A stretch of DNA of 64,000 nt from JACRIM01 sp038042195. GTDB taxonomy: Bacteria > Planctomycetota > Phycisphaerae > UBA1845 > UTPLA1. A program made the position numbers and the translations under genes. The DNA lies in contig JBBTET010000061.1 of NCBI GenBank assembly GCA_038042195.1, positions 24,405-88,404 on the forward strand, in the 5' to 3' direction. Every line of letters begins with the position of its first letter. The stretch's first letter is position 1. The notes beneath the pieces are model-generated. The model saw only the letters and a list, made by a program, of their open reading frames with translations, was not told the origin of the DNA and did no database searches. Positions 22,642-31,983 of the stretch are shown piece by piece.

Positions 22642-25602
22642 TCAACGCGATGACTCATCGTCGTCGTCGTCATGCTTTTGCTTCTTGCCGCCGGTGATTT
22701 GCTTAAATCGAGCGTCGTTTCGAATGTTGTCGAGGTCAGAGTCGCTTTCCATGTGATTGACGTCCTGATAGCCGGCATGCCATGCCTTGCGCAGCCATTC
22801 AAACGCGCGATCCTTGTCGCCCTTGAGTGAATAACCGCAGGCGATGTTGTAGTAGGAGTCCTGTTTGCGATTCTCAATTTCGGCGGCCTTCATGAAGCAC
22901 TCGATGGCTTCGTCGTATTTCTTTGCGTTGTGCAGGGAGTAGCCCTTGTCATACCAGTTCTGCCGTGCCTTTTGGGCTGTGGCGGACTTGTTGAGGGCTT
23001 TCAGTTCCTGCTTGATGTGAGCCGCGTGGTCGGCGTGGTCCGCGTCGTTTTCATCGTCCTCATCGTCGGCGTCATCCTCGTCGTCTTTTGCCTCTGCGTA
23101 TGCGTCGGCCAACTCGGATTCAATTTCCAACTTCTCAAGATCGCGTTCGGCATCTTTTAACGACTTCTCCATGCCCTTTGCATGTGCGGCGAGTTCCGAT
23201 GCCTGGCGCACCAGTTCCTGTGCCTGACTGGTGAGCGCCTCGCGCGCCGCGTCCTTCAATTCAGCGGCTCGCTCCTTCATTTCTTCCGCCCGATCGCGAA
23301 GGACGTCGGCCTGCTCAAGGAGTTGGTCACGATGCTCTTCCATCGCGTCCCGATCGCGCTCCCGGGCGCGCGAGGTTTGGCGGCGCTCGATCTCGGCCAA
23401 TCGATTGGACAGTTTGGCATCCAGCTTTCCCATGCCCATGCCAACAGCGCCGGGTGCTGGGACGCGGATCGCGGACCGGGCCGGTGAACGCATTCTCGAC
23501 GGAGCCGGCGCTGGAATCACTGAAACGCCCCCGATGGACATACGCGGAGCGCCGTCCTTTGGATCGATCATGTGAACAAAGGCGTTGAATACTTCGTGCT
23601 CGGTGGGGGTGGCGGTAACGTGAATGCCGTCGTTTTGGGCACTGATGAGGATTGGTACGTCCTGCCGCGACATGAGTTGTACGAGGGCGTCGAGCTTGCC
23701 ATGAGAGACGTGATAGACGCGGACTTCCTTTTCGCCGGTGGCTGGAGATGGAGTTGCGGGCATTCGCGGCTGAATTGCAACGAGACCGGCTAGCGGGGCG
23801 ACTGGGGGATAGGGACCCGAGCGCGCGACTGGGGCGCGAACGCCACCGCCACCGCTGCCGCCGGAACTGCCCACACGGCTGTCCATTTGTGCCACACGGC
23901 TGTCCATCTGCGCCACACGGCTGTCCATTTGCGCCATCAATTCTTCAATGCGGCGTTCGAGTCGGTGAATACGGGTCTCGACATCTTCGTCGTCGCGGTG
24001 GCGGCGTGCGCGCGGACCGGTCTGCTCTTCGAGGCCGATGGCTCCGTTCATCAGGGCCGCGCCGCTGTTGATGAGGGATCCCAATCCATTTGTCTCACTA
24101 ATGTTCCAGAGTGGGGTCGCCTCCGCAGCGACACTGTCGCTCTCGGCGATCATGGCTTGAAGGGCTTCGGCGTCTGCCTCCGACAATTCAATGATCTCCG
24201 ACGCTTCGGGAGCCTCTTCCGTGGCGTGAGATTCGCACGTTGCTTCATGCTTCTCCGACTTGGGGCAGTTGTCGGCGAGCGACCAGGCCGGCGTGAACAG
24301 CCATCCCGTAGCAGCCAGGATCGCGGCCATCGCGACACCGGATGCAGACAGGCGCGGACGGGAACTTTCAGTCATGACCATGGTCAGTCTCCTCGCAAAT
24401 CGTCTCGCTCGCACAGACGTCATTCCGATCCCCACCAGGGGAACGGGCGCACGCCCCGCAGAAATAAATGCACTCGTCTTCAAAAGGGCGCGGGCATACG
24501 CGGACCGCCCCTCGGGCCATATCCACGTGACCCACGCATCGCAGCAATTCTCGGCCTCGTCGTGGACTCGATTTCGCACGAACCAGACGAGCGGATTCCA
24601 CCAATAGATCATGCTAATAAGCGACTCGGCCCAGCGGACCCAATGATCTCGGCGACGCAGGTGGGCCAATTCGTGGAAGAGGACCGCGCGACGACCCTGA
24701 TCGTCGAGTTGATTCCACAAGTCCACCGGCAGCAACAGACGCCGGCGGCCGACGCACGACACCATTGGTGAGATGCAGTTCGTCACCATGACGATCTCGG
24801 GTGCTCGGCGCAGTCCGATCCGCGCGGCCACGTCGCGCACCATTCGTTGAACATGTGCCGGGCAGTGGGCCGCAGGCTGGAGATCGTTGAGAAAACGGCG
24901 GCATGCCAAGGCTCGTGCGACCAACAACGCGCCGACCCCGATGAGCCAGAGCCAGGTGGGCCAGACTTGCAGTTGATCGAGGAGCATGGCCCACGCGGCA
25001 TGGAGCGTTTCCGAATCCACCACGGACATGAGCACCGGTGATACGGGGCTGAGGTCGGTGGAGACGGTTGAGGGACGTGGACTGAAATCCCCGTAGGCAG
25101 GCTCAAATGCGGGCATCGCGCCACCCTGAACGAGGCAATGTGTCGGCTCTGCAACAGGTGATTCAGATTCGTTCGACGAAATCCCCGTAGCGAAAGAACT
25201 GGACCGGCGCTCGTCTGGGCATGCCGCCTGTGCGAGCAAAGGGGGCGAGCATACCTCGGTGCGAGCGCCGGTCCCGGGTGGAGTGGGTGCTGGGGATGAA
25301 TAGGTATTCCATACGATTTCTATTGGGGTGGAATCGGGAGACTTTGTCGCGTTCACAAACTCTTGGACGTTGGAAACCAACGGATTAGAGATTTCAGATC
25401 TGAGATGCGACCAATCCAACGGACTCGCCGGCAGGAGCGGTGCGCCGACAAACCATGCCAGGGCGACGAGCCATAGCGTGTGTCGCGTGACCGGCCGAGT
25501 TGGGATGAGACGAGTCAAGATTGCGATGAGCACCACCGCCGGCATGGCCGAGAGCGCTCCGCGCCAGACCCATTCCCCTGCGATCAACATCCACCCCGTC
25601 AT
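22642..25602 (-). CDS. M56/BlaR1-like membrane peptidase with coiled-coil and TPR C-terminus
   Basis: The product has 986 residues. The N-terminal third is a BlaR1/MecR1-type membrane protease: transmembrane helices near residues 10-50, ~205-230 and ~325, and the zinc motif HELAHLRRRDHW near 309, followed by WWNPLVWFVRNRVHDEAENC. After a further hydrophobic helix near 420 come an acidic stretch, three MDSRVAQ heptads, a variable Pro-rich region, a long Ala/Glu-rich coiled coil (residues ~700-850) and a C-terminal TPR pair (KGYSLHNAKKYDEAIECFMK and YYNIACGYSLKGDKDRAF). No penicillin-binding sensor domain is visible, so the signal is probably not a beta-lactam. The BlaI-like repressor gene lies 16 bases upstream, a classic regulatory pair. 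Confidence 0.85.
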   Translation of the reverse strand: MTGWMLIAGEWVWRGALSAMPAVVLIAILTRLIPTRPVTRHTLWLVALAWFVGAPLLPASPLDWSHLRSEISNPLVSNVQEFVNATKSPDSTPIEIVWNTYSSPAPTPPGTGARTEVCSPPLLAQAACPDERRSSSFATGISSNESESPVAEPTHCLVQGGAMPAFEPAYGDFSPRPSTVSTDLSPVSPVLMSVVDSETLHAAWAMLLDQLQVWPTWLWLIGVGALLVARALACRRFLNDLQPAAHCPAHVQRMVRDVAARIGLRRAPEIVMVTNCISPMVSCVGRRRLLLPVDLWNQLDDQGRRAVLFHELAHLRRRDHWVRWAESLISMIYWWNPLVWFVRNRVHDEAENCCDAWVTWIWPEGRSAYARALLKTSAFISAGRAPVPLVGIGMTSVRARRFARRLTMVMTESSRPRLSASGVAMAAILAATGWLFTPAWSLADNCPKSEKHEATCESHATEEAPEASEIIELSEADAEALQAMIAESDSVAAEATPLWNISETNGLGSLINSGAALMNGAIGLEEQTGPRARRHRDDEDVETRIHRLERRIEELMAQMDSRVAQMDSRVAQMDSRVGSSGGSGGGGVRAPVARSGPYPPVAPLAGLVAIQPRMPATPSPATGEKEVRVYHVSHGKLDALVQLMSRQDVPILISAQNDGIHVTATPTEHEVFNAFVHMIDPKDGAPRMSIGGVSVIPAPAPSRMRSPARSAIRVPAPGAVGMGMGKLDAKLSNRLAEIERRQTSRARERDRDAMEEHRDQLLEQADVLRDRAEEMKERAAELKDAAREALTSQAQELVRQASELAAHAKGMEKSLKDAERDLEKLEIESELADAYAEAKDDEDDADDEDDENDADHADHAAHIKQELKALNKSATAQKARQNWYDKGYSLHNAKKYDEAIECFMKAAEIENRKQDSYYNIACGYSLKGDKDRAFEWLRKAWHAGYQDVNHMESDSDLDNIRNDARFKQITGGKKQKHDDDDDESSR
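23872..23934 (-). repeat. three tandem 21-bp repeats (MDSRVAQ)
   Basis: Three consecutive copies of CACACGGCTGTCCATTTGYGC encode three MDSRVAQ heptads within the M56-TPR gene. The heptad period fits a coiled coil; the near-identity suggests recent expansion. Confidence 0.85.
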
Positions 25603-25618
25603 GACGCAGCCTCCGCAG

Positions 25619-26017
25619 CTACTGTCCTTGTTCCGTGTCGTCTTCCAAACGATTGAGCAACGCTTGCAGTTCGAGCAATTCCTCGGGCGACAGGCGTTCG
25701 CTTTGCATCAGTTGCAGCACCAACGCACCGGCCGCGCCGTCGTAGAGTTCGTGCAGGAGCGAACGGACGCGCGATCGGGTCACGCGCTCGCGAGAGACCT
25801 TTGCCTTGTATACATAGGCCGGCTCGGATTTGTTGCTGGTGACGTAGCCTTTTTGTTCCAGCCGGCTGAGGAAGGTGAGGACGGTGGTGTAGGCCAGGCG
25901 ACGGCCGCGCTCGTGCAGGTGAGTCAGGACATCGCGGACCGTGGAGGGGCCGACATCCCAAAGCACCTTGAGTACTTCGAGTTCGGATGCCCCCAGTTCG
26001 CCGATCCGGTCGGTCAT
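25619..26017 (-). CDS. BlaI/MecI-family transcriptional repressor
   Basis: The 132-residue winged-helix repressor has LGASELEVLKVLWDVGPSTV, DVLTHLHERGRRLAYTTVLT and FLSRLEQKGYVTSNKS (recognition helix and wing), followed by a C-terminal dimerisation helix pair. In this family, cleavage by the partner M56 protease relieves repression. The start at 26017 (MTDRIGEL) has AAGGAA seven bases upstream. Two operator-like sites lie just upstream (26043-26081), fitting autoregulation of the pair. Confidence 0.9.
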   Translation of the reverse strand: MTDRIGELGASELEVLKVLWDVGPSTVRDVLTHLHERGRRLAYTTVLTFLSRLEQKGYVTSNKSEPAYVYKAKVSRERVTRSRVRSLLHELYDGAAGALVLQLMQSERLSPEELLELQALLNRLEDDTEQGQ

Positions 26018-26042
26018 GTCGCGTTCCTTCGTGCCGTGTTCA

Positions 26043-26081
26043 ACTACAAGTGTCGTTGTCACTCTACTACAAACGTCGTAG
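26043..26081 (-). promoter_or_regulatory. two tandem BlaI-like operator sites
   Basis: ACTACAAGTGTCGTTGT (26043-26059) and ACTACAAACGTCGTAG (26066-26081) share ACTACAA-nnn-TCGT and are spaced 23 bp apart, about two helical turns. Inverted halves CTAC/GTAG resemble the TACA/TGTA-type operators of BlaI and MecI. The position upstream of the repressor start suggests autorepression. Confidence 0.6.
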
Positions 26082-26224
26082 GGTGTCCAGTCTTTCTCAT
26101 GGGTGAGGATAGTTTTTATTTATTTCATGTCCCCCCGGTGGGGGCCAATGTGTTTGAGGGGCGTCTATATGCCGGTTTTTCGCAGGTCCGAAGTCCTACT
26201 TCGGGCACAAGCCTCTTTCCCGCC

Positions 26225-26254
26225 TTGAATTAGCAGACCCAGATCGGGTAAACT
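26225..26254 (+). promoter_or_regulatory. putative promoter of fibre-like gene
   Basis: TTGAAT and TAAACT are 18 bases apart, each matching the sigma70 consensus at four of six positions or better. Confidence 0.35.
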
Positions 26255-26437
26255 GGGACGTATCGGTGGGTCGAAAGGGGCCTTGGGGCATTCGGGGGGG
26301 CCATTCGTAAGCCTCTCGCTGTTGATTGTCTGCCTATTGCCTCCGGTAGTCCTTCGTGTTGGCGGATCTGCGCTGAGAGTCCGTGCGCGCCAAGCGCCGA
26401 CCTGGGCGGTCCGTCGAAGAAGCAAGGAGTTGGGATT

Positions 26438-29400
26438 ATGAAGCCTCGCATGTTGTCGATTGGTATGGCGTTCTCGTTTGCATGTTCAACGTTGGCGCTT
26501 GCCGAGACGCCGACGCCGAAGGTCGTCTCCTATCAAGGCCAGCTCAAGCTCAGCACGGGGCCGGTGAATGAGAGTTGTGACTTTGTATTCAGTCTCTACG
26601 ACGCCCCACTTGGCGGCGCGCTCATGGGGCAGTTTGGCTCGACGCTTGCACCTCGTGTCATTGATGTTCAGAAGGGGCTGTTCACCGTACCGCTGGACTT
26701 CGGACCGACGGCCTTTAACGGCAATGATCGATGGCTGGAGATTCAGGTCCGCGTCTCGTCGCAGGGTGGGGCGTTTACCACGCTCGCTCCTCGGCAATGC
26801 ATCACGCCGGCAGCGCAGGCGATTCACGCGTTGAAGGGCGGCGACTATGTCGGCACGCTGCAAGAGGCCTACAACAAGGGCGGCCCGGGTGCGGGGCGGA
26901 CGATCAACACGGACTCCGGTCCGCTGAGTCTGACGGGAACCGGCGGCTTGGAGGTGCACGGGTTGATTCATTCAATGACCGGCGGAATCAAGTTCCCTGA
27001 CGGAACGGTTCAGACAACCGCCTCACTGGGGTCCGGCAATCCATTGTTAGGCATTTTCTGGGACACGGATGGCAACAACATTTGGGTCAATGGTGCCAAT
27101 GTCGGCATCGGAACTTCGACGCCAATGTTTGATCTCGATGTCGACGGGGACGCGCGAGTGCTTGGAACGCTGATTACGGATTTCATCAGCAGCCAAAGCC
27201 CGCTAGAGTTGCAGACCAGCATGGTCACGCGGGTTTTCATCGATGACCCGTCCGGCTTCGTGGGAATCGGCACGGGGACGGATATGCCGATCAGTTTGCT
27301 TCATCTGGGTAGTGATGATGACCTGAGCCTGACCCTCGACATGGATCGTGACGGCGCGGGAAATGATGGCGTGGGGCGAGTCTTGTTTGGGACGACGGGC
27401 GGTGGAGGATTCGGCACGCAATACGGAGAGATCATCGTTGATGCGGCCATGTTTGGGGGAAGTCCGCCGATGGAGTTGAACGGCGTATCTGCCAATGACG
27501 TCCTCATCGCCAATGGCGGAGGCAACGTCGGTATCGGTACGCTCATGCCGGGCGAGAAGCTGCATGTCGTTGGCAACATTCAGACTGACGGATTCATCAT
27601 GCCGACTGGTGCAGCGAATGGGCTTGTACTCACGTCCGACGCGGGAGGCGCTGCATCGTGGGGCATGCCGAACGCGAATCCGACCGGCCCGGCCGGCGGC
27701 GATCTGGCGGGCATGTATCCCAACCCCGACATTGCACCCAATGCCGTCGGCAGTCCGGAGATTGCGGATGGGCAGGTGATGACGGCTGATCTTGCGGACA
27801 ATGCCGTGACCGGTATGAAGATCGCCGACGGGGCGATTACCGCGGCGGATATTGCGAATGACTCGATTGATAGCACGAAACTGGCGAGTGATGCGATGTC
27901 GCTCAACAAGGTTACGGGCGGCATCGCGCAGGCGGTGGGTGGGAACATTGATATTCCCGCGCCGGGCAAGCTGCTCGTCAATTTCATTTCCAGCCATAGT
28001 CCGTTGGAGTTGCAGACGGGCGGTGTGACGCGCGTCTTTATTGGCGACCCAAGCGGAGACGTCGGTATTGGCACGTTGGCACCACAGGCGCGACTGAATG
28101 TCAGCTCGCCGGGCTTTGTGAACACTGTGTTGGATTCGGCCCATGCGGCGGGAACGTGGTTGGACTTGCAGAATAACAGCGCGGGCGGAACAAATTGGCA
28201 GTTCGTCTCGACCGGCAGCGGCAATGGCGGTGGGCCGGGTAATTTGATCATTGGTCATGGGCCCGCACCGAACAACCTCGCGTTTGCGAATATCTTTGCA
28301 AATTCGACGACGAACAACGTCGGTATTGGGAACACGAATGCATTGGGTCGGCTGCATGTCACGGCCCAACCGATTGGTTTGACTGCGGCGGACGTGGTCG
28401 ATGAAGACATCGTTATTGAAGCAGGCGACGCGCGACTGGGCTTGTATAGTTTCCAGGCGGGCATCGGTGGATCGTCCATTTCGTTCGGTGAAATCGACGC
28501 CGGTGGTTTCGTGAACACGTGGGGCATGATTCGAGAGACCACGCCGGGCGGGGCTGGGATGCGATTCACGTTTGGCACGAATCCGGACATCGGGGCTAAT
28601 CCGTCGCGCGTTTATTTCGACGACTCAGGCAATGTCGGAATCGGAACCATCACACCGAATACGACCATCGAAGCCTTTGATACGCAGGCTGTCGAACGGC
28701 TTATCACGCAGAACCATACGAACGGTGCCGTGCTTGAGCTGTTCAACCTGACTCCGACTCCGCCTACTCCAAATTTCCTCGGAGCTATCAACTTCTATAA
28801 CAACGCGATTGCCGCGGTCGGTCAGATTGGTTATCTCGGCACGGACAACATGACGTTTCGCGTGAACTCGTTGGAGCGCATGCGGATTGATCCGAATGGC
28901 AACGTCGGCATCGGCACCACGACGCCGGGCCAGGTCCTGGACGTCGCCGGCAATGTAAATGTTACGGGCACAGTCTTCGCCGATTTTCTCTCCAGCCACA
29001 GCCCGCTTCAATTGCAGACCAGCGGCGTCACGCGCGTTTATATCGACGATGTCACGGGGAAAGTGGGAATCGCGTTGCCGCCGCCCTTTACGTTTGACCC
29101 AGATCCCAGTATCGCCTTGGAAGTGAACGGCTGCGTGAAGGCGACGTGCTTCAAGACGCCGATCGACACGACGATTGAGGTTTCGTCGCTGAAGCTGGTG
29201 AAGGCCGGCGGGGCTGGCATTGACCTCATCGCCGGTGTGAACGGCGTTATCACGGCGCGGCCGACGGCGGCGGGCGTGGCCTATGCTCTGTTGCCGGTGG
29301 ACATCATCAGCAAGTTGCTGGGCACGGACAAGAAGCTCAAGAGCATCAAGATTTCGTACAAGGTGGCGTCGAGCGCGAGTTTCATCACGGCGACGCACAT

Positions 29401-29611
29401 CCGGTCGCTGAATGACGACGGGACTTTCACAACGATTGTGAGCGACTTGATGGATCAGACGAGCCGGTCGTTTACGACGTACACGCTTGGGCCGGCGATG
29501 CCGGTGGTAGTGACGGGATCGATCTTCGTGGCGTTTGATTTGACGTATGCCGGTGCGTCGCCGACGAATGACATTACGATTGGGCGGATTGTGGTGACTC
29601 TGATGGATTAG
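26438..29611 (+). CDS. large secreted protein with tail-fibre-like VGIGT repeats
   Basis: The product has 1057 residues, with AAGGAG nine bases before the ATG. The signal peptide ends near TLALAET. Residues ~25-130 (VVSYQGQLKLSTGPVNESCD to ITPAAQAIHALKG) form a domain common at the head of such planctomycete and bacteroidete proteins. About eight copies of (N/D/F)VGIGTxxPxxxLxVxG follow, plus three copies of FxSSxSPLELQT-xx-VTRVFI. A stretch around residues 435-490 has NAVTGMKIADGAITAADIAN-type short repeats. VGIGT repeats are typical of phage tail fibres and of S74-chaperone-bearing adhesins, but no S74 autoprotease is visible at the C-terminus. I infer an extracellular fibrous or adhesive protein. 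No PEP-CTERM or dockerin signal was found. Confidence 0.82.
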   Translation: MKPRMLSIGMAFSFACSTLALAETPTPKVVSYQGQLKLSTGPVNESCDFVFSLYDAPLGGALMGQFGSTLAPRVIDVQKGLFTVPLDFGPTAFNGNDRWLEIQVRVSSQGGAFTTLAPRQCITPAAQAIHALKGGDYVGTLQEAYNKGGPGAGRTINTDSGPLSLTGTGGLEVHGLIHSMTGGIKFPDGTVQTTASLGSGNPLLGIFWDTDGNNIWVNGANVGIGTSTPMFDLDVDGDARVLGTLITDFISSQSPLELQTSMVTRVFIDDPSGFVGIGTGTDMPISLLHLGSDDDLSLTLDMDRDGAGNDGVGRVLFGTTGGGGFGTQYGEIIVDAAMFGGSPPMELNGVSANDVLIANGGGNVGIGTLMPGEKLHVVGNIQTDGFIMPTGAANGLVLTSDAGGAASWGMPNANPTGPAGGDLAGMYPNPDIAPNAVGSPEIADGQVMTADLADNAVTGMKIADGAITAADIANDSIDSTKLASDAMSLNKVTGGIAQAVGGNIDIPAPGKLLVNFISSHSPLELQTGGVTRVFIGDPSGDVGIGTLAPQARLNVSSPGFVNTVLDSAHAAGTWLDLQNNSAGGTNWQFVSTGSGNGGGPGNLIIGHGPAPNNLAFANIFANSTTNNVGIGNTNALGRLHVTAQPIGLTAADVVDEDIVIEAGDARLGLYSFQAGIGGSSISFGEIDAGGFVNTWGMIRETTPGGAGMRFTFGTNPDIGANPSRVYFDDSGNVGIGTITPNTTIEAFDTQAVERLITQNHTNGAVLELFNLTPTPPTPNFLGAINFYNNAIAAVGQIGYLGTDNMTFRVNSLERMRIDPNGNVGIGTTTPGQVLDVAGNVNVTGTVFADFLSSHSPLQLQTSGVTRVYIDDVTGKVGIALPPPFTFDPDPSIALEVNGCVKATCFKTPIDTTIEVSSLKLVKAGGAGIDLIAGVNGVITARPTAAGVAYALLPVDIISKLLGTDKKLKSIKISYKVASSASFITATHIRSLNDDGTFTTIVSDLMDQTSRSFTTYTLGPAMPVVVTGSIFVAFDLTYAGASPTNDITIGRIVVTLMD

Positions 29612-29682
29612 TTTGTAGATGCTTCGGCACCGGTTTCCAATCGGCGCGGGGATCGAGGCTGGAATAGCCGTGTGGCTCTGCC

Positions 29683-29765
29683 GCCCCTGCCGGGGCTTGA
29701 TTGTGTATGGATGAATGAACCACGGGCTTGCGCCCGTGGCTACGATCCGGTGCCCCTCCCGGGGC
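29683..29765. repeat. triple-hairpin GCCCCT-CCGGGGC repeat, copy 2
   Basis: GCCCCTGCCGGGGC, then ACGGGCTTGCGCCCGT, then GCCCCTCCCGGGGC, with GGCTACGATCCGG between the last two. It has the same layout as 13388-13467. In the second hairpin both arms changed together (GGGGC/GCCCC to CGGGC/GCCCG), so pairing is conserved. Confidence 0.75.
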
Positions 29766-29833
29766 AATAGACAGAATGGCCGTGGCCCGTACGGAGCAGA
29801 TGGCGGCTGCCGATTGACGGACAGGAGCGCGAA

Positions 29834-30268
29834 ATGAGTCCCACGAGATTTCAGACGATGCGAACCAAAACCGTTCTCGCCCTGGCAGCGACCGTCTGCT
29901 TCGGAGCACTCGCACTTGCGGATGATTTCTCACTGAACTGGTTCACCACGGCCGGCGGCGGCGCGACGTTCAGCACTGGCGGCGACTTTTCTCTCGGGGC
30001 GACGCTTGGTCAACCGGCGACCGAATTGCTTACCGGTGGCGACTTCACGTTGAATGGTGGTTTCTGGGCGGGCGCGCATGTTTGCAGTTGCCCGACGGAT
30101 GTGAACGACGACGCCAAGTCGGACGGCCGCGACATCGGGACGTTTGTTTCGTGCCTGACCTCCATAGGCGGCTGCGCCTGCGCGGACCTCAACGCGGATG
30201 CGGTGGTGGATGTGAACGACATCCAAGCCTTCGTGGACACACTGCTCGCTGACAACGCCTGTCCGTAG
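29834..30268 (+). CDS. secreted dockerin-type protein
   Basis: The 144-residue protein has AGGAG about eight bases before the ATG. The signal peptide ends near ALALADD. A short Gly-rich region (TAGGGATFSTGGDFSLGATL) leads to a pair of calcium-binding dockerin-like repeats, DVNDDAKSDGRDIGTFVSCL and DLNADAVVDVNDIQAFVDTL. These normally bind cohesins; no cohesin was recognised in the window. In Planctomycetota such tails are common on surface proteins of unknown role. Confidence 0.75.
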   Translation: MSPTRFQTMRTKTVLALAATVCFGALALADDFSLNWFTTAGGGATFSTGGDFSLGATLGQPATELLTGGDFTLNGGFWAGAHVCSCPTDVNDDAKSDGRDIGTFVSCLTSIGGCACADLNADAVVDVNDIQAFVDTLLADNACP

Positions 30269-30321
30269 TTTTGCGGCCGCCCGTTTTTGACATTTCGCCC
30301 ATTTCTCGTTTACTTGGCAGT

Positions 30322-31821
30322 ATGAACGCCGACTACAACTCTTTCATTGCACTTGTAAAAGAATCCAACACGCTCGGGTCTGTTGAGTCGCTGCTCGATT
30401 GGGATAGTGAGACGTACATGCCGGAGCAAGGCCTGACGGCTCGCGCGGAGCAGCTCTCGCTGCTTGCTGCACTGTCGCATCAGAAGCGAACCGATCCGCG
30501 GGTTGGCGAGTTGTTGGGCAAGCTCGAAGGCCGTGTGAGCGATCCCGTGCAGGTTGCGAATGTGCGTGAGGTGCGCCGGGGGTATGACCGGGCCGTCAAG
30601 ATACCGGAGGAGTTGGTTCGCAAGATCGCGCACACCTCCACCATTGCAAAAGATGCATGGGGAAAAGCTCGCATCGACAACGATTTCCCCGCGTTCGCGC
30701 CGCATCTGGCGGAGTTGCTCTCTCTCAAGCGACAAGTCGCCGACCGCATCGGTTACCAGGGCGAGCCGTACGACGCCCTGCTCGATGAGTTTGAACCGGG
30801 CATGACGGCGGTGGAGGTGGCACGGGTGTTCGATTCGTTGCGCGGGCCGTTGTCCGATTTCGTTAAGCGAATCGCAACCGCTCCGAAGAAGCCCGACGCA
30901 TCACTCTTGCATCGCCATTTTCCGCGCGACGCGCAAGAGAAGTTCGGCCGTCGCATGGCCGAGGTGATCGGGTTTGAGTTCAAGGCCGGTCGGCTGGACG
31001 TGTCGAAGCATCCATTCTGCTCCGGCACCAGCCCTGGCGACGTTCGTCTGACGACGCGGTACTACGAAGACTTTTTCTCGCCCAGCGTGTTCGGCGTTCT
31101 TCACGAGGCGGGGCACGGCCTGTACGAACAGGGCCTGCCGCTGGAGCATCTCTTCACGCCGATGTGCCAGGCCACGAGCCTCGGCATTCACGAGTCGCAG
31201 TCGAGGATGTGGGAGAACTTCGTGGGTCGGAGCCGGCCCTTCTGGGAGCGATTCTTTGGTGAGGCGCAGGCGGCTTTTCCAGCGGCGCTCGGCGATGTGT
31301 CGCTGGATGCGTTCGTCGGCGCGATCAACACGGTGCAGCCGTCATTGATTCGCGTGGAGGCCGACGAGGTCACGTACAACCTGCACATCATTCTGCGCTT
31401 CGAGTTGGAACGGCTGCTCATCTCCGGCAAGCTGAACGTGAAGGATGTGCCCGCAGCGTGGAATTCGAAGATGAACGAGTTGTTCGGCATCACGCCCCCG
31501 AACGACCGCGAAGGTTGCCTGCAAGACATCCACTGGTCGATGGGTGCGTTCGGATATTTCCCGACCTATGCACTGGGCAACCTGTACGCGGCGCAGTTTT
31601 TCGCCGCGGCCGGCAGGTCGATCCCCGATTTGAACGGCCACATTCGCCGTGGAGAGTTTACGCCGCTTCTGGAATGGCTGCGTGAGAATATTCACCGACA
31701 TGGCCAGATGTATCGGGCGTCGGATTTGGTTCAGCGCGTGACGGGTTCTCCGCTGTCGATCGAGCCGTTTCTTGACTATGTGCGGACCAAGTTCAGCCCG
31801 ATTTACGGCCTCTCCATGTGA
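30322..31821 (+). CDS. carboxypeptidase, peptidase family M32
   Basis: The 499-residue metallocarboxypeptidase (Taq-type) removes C-terminal residues. The zinc site is HEAGHGLYEQG (His261-His265), followed about 28 residues later by GIHESQSRMWEN, which supplies the third ligand. The N-terminal VESLLDWDSETYMPEQGL and the YNLHIILRFELERLL region also match the family. The start at 30322 (MNADYNSF) fits the usual length; an in-frame start 51 bases earlier would add a Pro-rich extension. It is probably cytosolic. No operon partner is evident. Confidence 0.93.
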   Translation: MNADYNSFIALVKESNTLGSVESLLDWDSETYMPEQGLTARAEQLSLLAALSHQKRTDPRVGELLGKLEGRVSDPVQVANVREVRRGYDRAVKIPEELVRKIAHTSTIAKDAWGKARIDNDFPAFAPHLAELLSLKRQVADRIGYQGEPYDALLDEFEPGMTAVEVARVFDSLRGPLSDFVKRIATAPKKPDASLLHRHFPRDAQEKFGRRMAEVIGFEFKAGRLDVSKHPFCSGTSPGDVRLTTRYYEDFFSPSVFGVLHEAGHGLYEQGLPLEHLFTPMCQATSLGIHESQSRMWENFVGRSRPFWERFFGEAQAAFPAALGDVSLDAFVGAINTVQPSLIRVEADEVTYNLHIILRFELERLLISGKLNVKDVPAAWNSKMNELFGITPPNDREGCLQDIHWSMGAFGYFPTYALGNLYAAQFFAAAGRSIPDLNGHIRRGEFTPLLEWLRENIHRHGQMYRASDLVQRVTGSPLSIEPFLDYVRTKFSPIYGLSM

Positions 31822-31927
31822 CCTCCTACCCACGCGAGGCCCTGTTTGTGCCAGTCCATGCATTGTTTTTCATTGGACTAGGGCGACCATTCCATCTCAG
31901 CCGACATACTAAAGCGGTCGTCGATGT

Positions 31928-31956
31928 TTGTTTCGACGCCTATTTACGGCTAGAAT
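31928..31956 (+). promoter_or_regulatory. putative promoter of PAS-GAF-REC gene
   Basis: TTGTTT and TAGAAT are 17 bases apart, a weak -35 with a good -10. It would start transcription near 31963, about 20 bases before the chosen ATG. Confidence 0.3.
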
Positions 31957-31983
31957 GCTTCAATTGAGACGAGGTTGGAAAAG

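Larger units (their letters stand above)
26018..26437. other. divergent intergenic region
   Basis: It contains the BlaI-like operators at the left and a promoter-like pair for the fibre-like gene at 26225-26254. No further gene was seen; the gap gives the fibre-like gene a leader of about 175 bases. Confidence 0.5.

Noticed and set aside
23872..23934. Three short direct repeats considered as a CRISPR-like array
   Set aside because: Units are contiguous without spacers and encode in-frame heptads of a coiled coil.
22642..26017. Beta-lactam resistance operon (BlaR1-BlaI)
   Set aside because: No penicillin-binding sensor domain and no beta-lactamase gene nearby; kept only as a family-level regulator pair.
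27203..28369. Antisense frame across the fibre-like gene
   Set aside because: No motif, high Arg and Ile from reversed codons; the forward frame has signal peptide and repeats.
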